6,990 nt of DNA, taken from CAZEHS01 sp964511875 (GTDB lineage Bacteria; Bacillota; Clostridia; Peptostreptococcales; Acidaminobacteraceae). Positions 6,266-6,990 of this stretch are shown here, piece after piece; the stretch's first letter is position 1, and the number at the start of each line of letters is the position of its first letter. The stretch covers positions 1 to 6,990 of the forward strand of contig CAZEHS010000127.1 of NCBI GenBank assembly GCA_964511875.1, given 5' to 3'. The notes beneath the pieces were generated by a model. The model was given only the letters and a program-made list of their open reading frames with translations. It did no database searches and was not told the origin of the DNA. A program made the position numbers and the translations under genes.

Positions 6266-6775
6266 CTATTGTACAGATCGGATATGGGCCAGGTGATGAT
6301 TTCCGTGCCAGGCGTAAAGCGCCACAGCGGTTCGCAGGCTGACATCGCCGTTTACAGGATGATGGAATCGGGCGTCAAGCTGGGCCGAGTCCAGGGAGCG
6401 GAGCAGCCATACCCACCGCTGGTGCAGGGCTTCAATCAATTGGATGGATACTTCAACCGGCATATGGGCAGCATCATCAAGCTCAGCCCATTTTTCTTCA
6501 TCAAAGGGTTTGATAGTAGGGCAGTCTTCCGTCAGGGCTAGCTTGAACCGGATATAGCTGTTCATGTGGCTGTCGGCAATGTGATGAATCACCTGTCTGA
6601 GGGTCCATCCACCGGGCCGGTAGGAGCTGTCCAGTTTTTCCTTGGAAATTTCTTCAATCACTCTGTGCAACAGGACAGGCTGAACCTCAATCTGATGAAT
6701 CAGGTCGGGTATTTCGCCGTCAGTTATGGTTTTTGAAAAATCAAACGTGCCTATTGGATATTTCAGGGTGTCCAT
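6266..6775 (-). CDS. YfiT/DinB family putative bacillithiol S-transferase
   Basis: This 169-residue protein is a DinB-fold four-helix-bundle member of the YfiT type. Diagnostic segments are YPIG (6-9), YRPGGWTLRQVIHHIADSH (52-70), RFKLALTED (76-84), LHQRWVWLL (117-125) and YAWHGNHHLAHI (154-165). Three histidines bind a divalent metal in this family; here they are probably one of H64/H65 with H160 and H164. YfiT of Bacillus subtilis has been described as a bacillithiol S-transferase (BstA) that joins the thiol to electrophiles. Whether this host makes bacillithiol cannot be seen here, so the thiol partner is open; older annotations call the family a putative metal-dependent hydrolase. AAGGAGG (6787-6781) lies 5 bases before the ATG. 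The gene lies 53 bases after the stop of the partial upstream gene and 40 bases before the GNAT gene, consistent with an operon. Confidence 0.9.
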   Translation of the reverse strand: MDTLKYPIGTFDFSKTITDGEIPDLIHQIEVQPVLLHRVIEEISKEKLDSSYRPGGWTLRQVIHHIADSHMNSYIRFKLALTEDCPTIKPFDEEKWAELDDAAHMPVEVSIQLIEALHQRWVWLLRSLDSAQLDARFHHPVNGDVSLRTAVALYAWHGNHHLAHIRSVQ

Positions 6776-6828
6776 ATTAACCTCCTTGGAGCCTGTAGGG
6801 CTGCTCCGTAATCGCCTTTGAATTTTCT

Positions 6829-6990
6829 TTAATTCGTTCTCTTAAGCCATATGTATCCATCTTTCATGAAAAAGGCATACAACATGCTCTTATTACTGCA
6901 ATTGTTGCCGCACTCGAACTGAATATCTCCGTTAACGGTTTCAAATTCGATTTTATTGCTCTTGAATCCATCAAGCTTTAATTGCAGTTC
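6829..6990 (-). CDS. Hypothetical protein, C-terminal part (cut by window edge)
   Basis: The minus strand is open from the window end to a TAA at 6831-6829, giving 53 residues that begin ELQLKLDGFKSNKIEF and end GYIWLKRTN. No start with a binding site is visible, so the gene most likely begins beyond 6990. Alternating hydrophobic and polar residues suggest beta strands, and there is a CGNNC motif (C27 and C31 of the visible part), perhaps a disulfide or metal pair. I do not recognise the family. Its orientation and the 53-base spacing to the YfiT-like gene fit an operon, but the fragment is short and could be fortuitous. A small imperfect hairpin with GGAGC/GCTCC arms (6788-6807) lies in the gap after it, without a U-tract. 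Confidence 0.6.
   Translation of the reverse strand, partial: ELQLKLDGFKSNKIEFETVNGDIQFECGNNCSNKSMLYAFFMKDGYIWLKRTN

Noticed and set aside
6269..6541. 90-codon plus-strand frame
   Set aside because: It is antisense to the YfiT/DinB gene, whose motifs are clear on the minus strand.

Overview
The window looks like ordinary chromosome of a Gram-positive, low-to-moderate-GC bacterium, most likely a member of the Clostridia (Bacillota). The reasons are strong AGGAGG-type ribosome binding sites before nearly every gene, a TTG start, a UPF0182 membrane protein, a ribonuclease Z of a type I associate with clostridia, and a YfiT-type DinB protein. This placement is inference; no ribosomal RNA or species marker is present.

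Plus-strand half (1-3995). The window opens inside a tRNA-Phe(GAA) gene, of which only the 3' part with encoded CCA is present. A near-ideal intrinsic terminator (64-113) follows. After about 140 bases without a gene come a large seven-helix UPF0182 membrane protein (253-2994) and, 41 bases later, a ribonuclease Z-like metallo-beta-lactamase protein (3036-3947), probably co-transcribed. An inverted repeat at 3953-3995 separates them from the minus-strand genes and may terminate transcription from both sides.

Minus-strand half (4018-6990). Read in the direction of transcription, the order is: the C-terminal 53 codons of an unrecognised gene (cut by the window end), a YfiT/DinB putative bacillithiol S-transferase (6266-6775), a double-GNAT acetyltransferase (5323-6225), a 261-base gap, and an S66 peptidase of the MccF/LD-carboxypeptidase type (4018-5061) that starts with TTG. 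The first three genes are tightly spaced and look like an operon. The products suggest modification or detoxification of small molecules: thiol transfer, N-acetylation and amide-bond cleavage.

The gap at 5062-5322 is the least ordinary part. About 115 bases of it (5184-5298) fold into consecutive hairpins with competing alternative pairings, including two strong stems (5198-5229 and 5265-5287, the latter inside an 8-bp outer stem). It has no U-tract and no ORF. The best explanation I can offer is a non-autonomous IS200/IS605-derived palindromic element or a structured RNA. I see no rRNA, CRISPR array, phage gene, complete insertion sequence or clear new multi-gene system.
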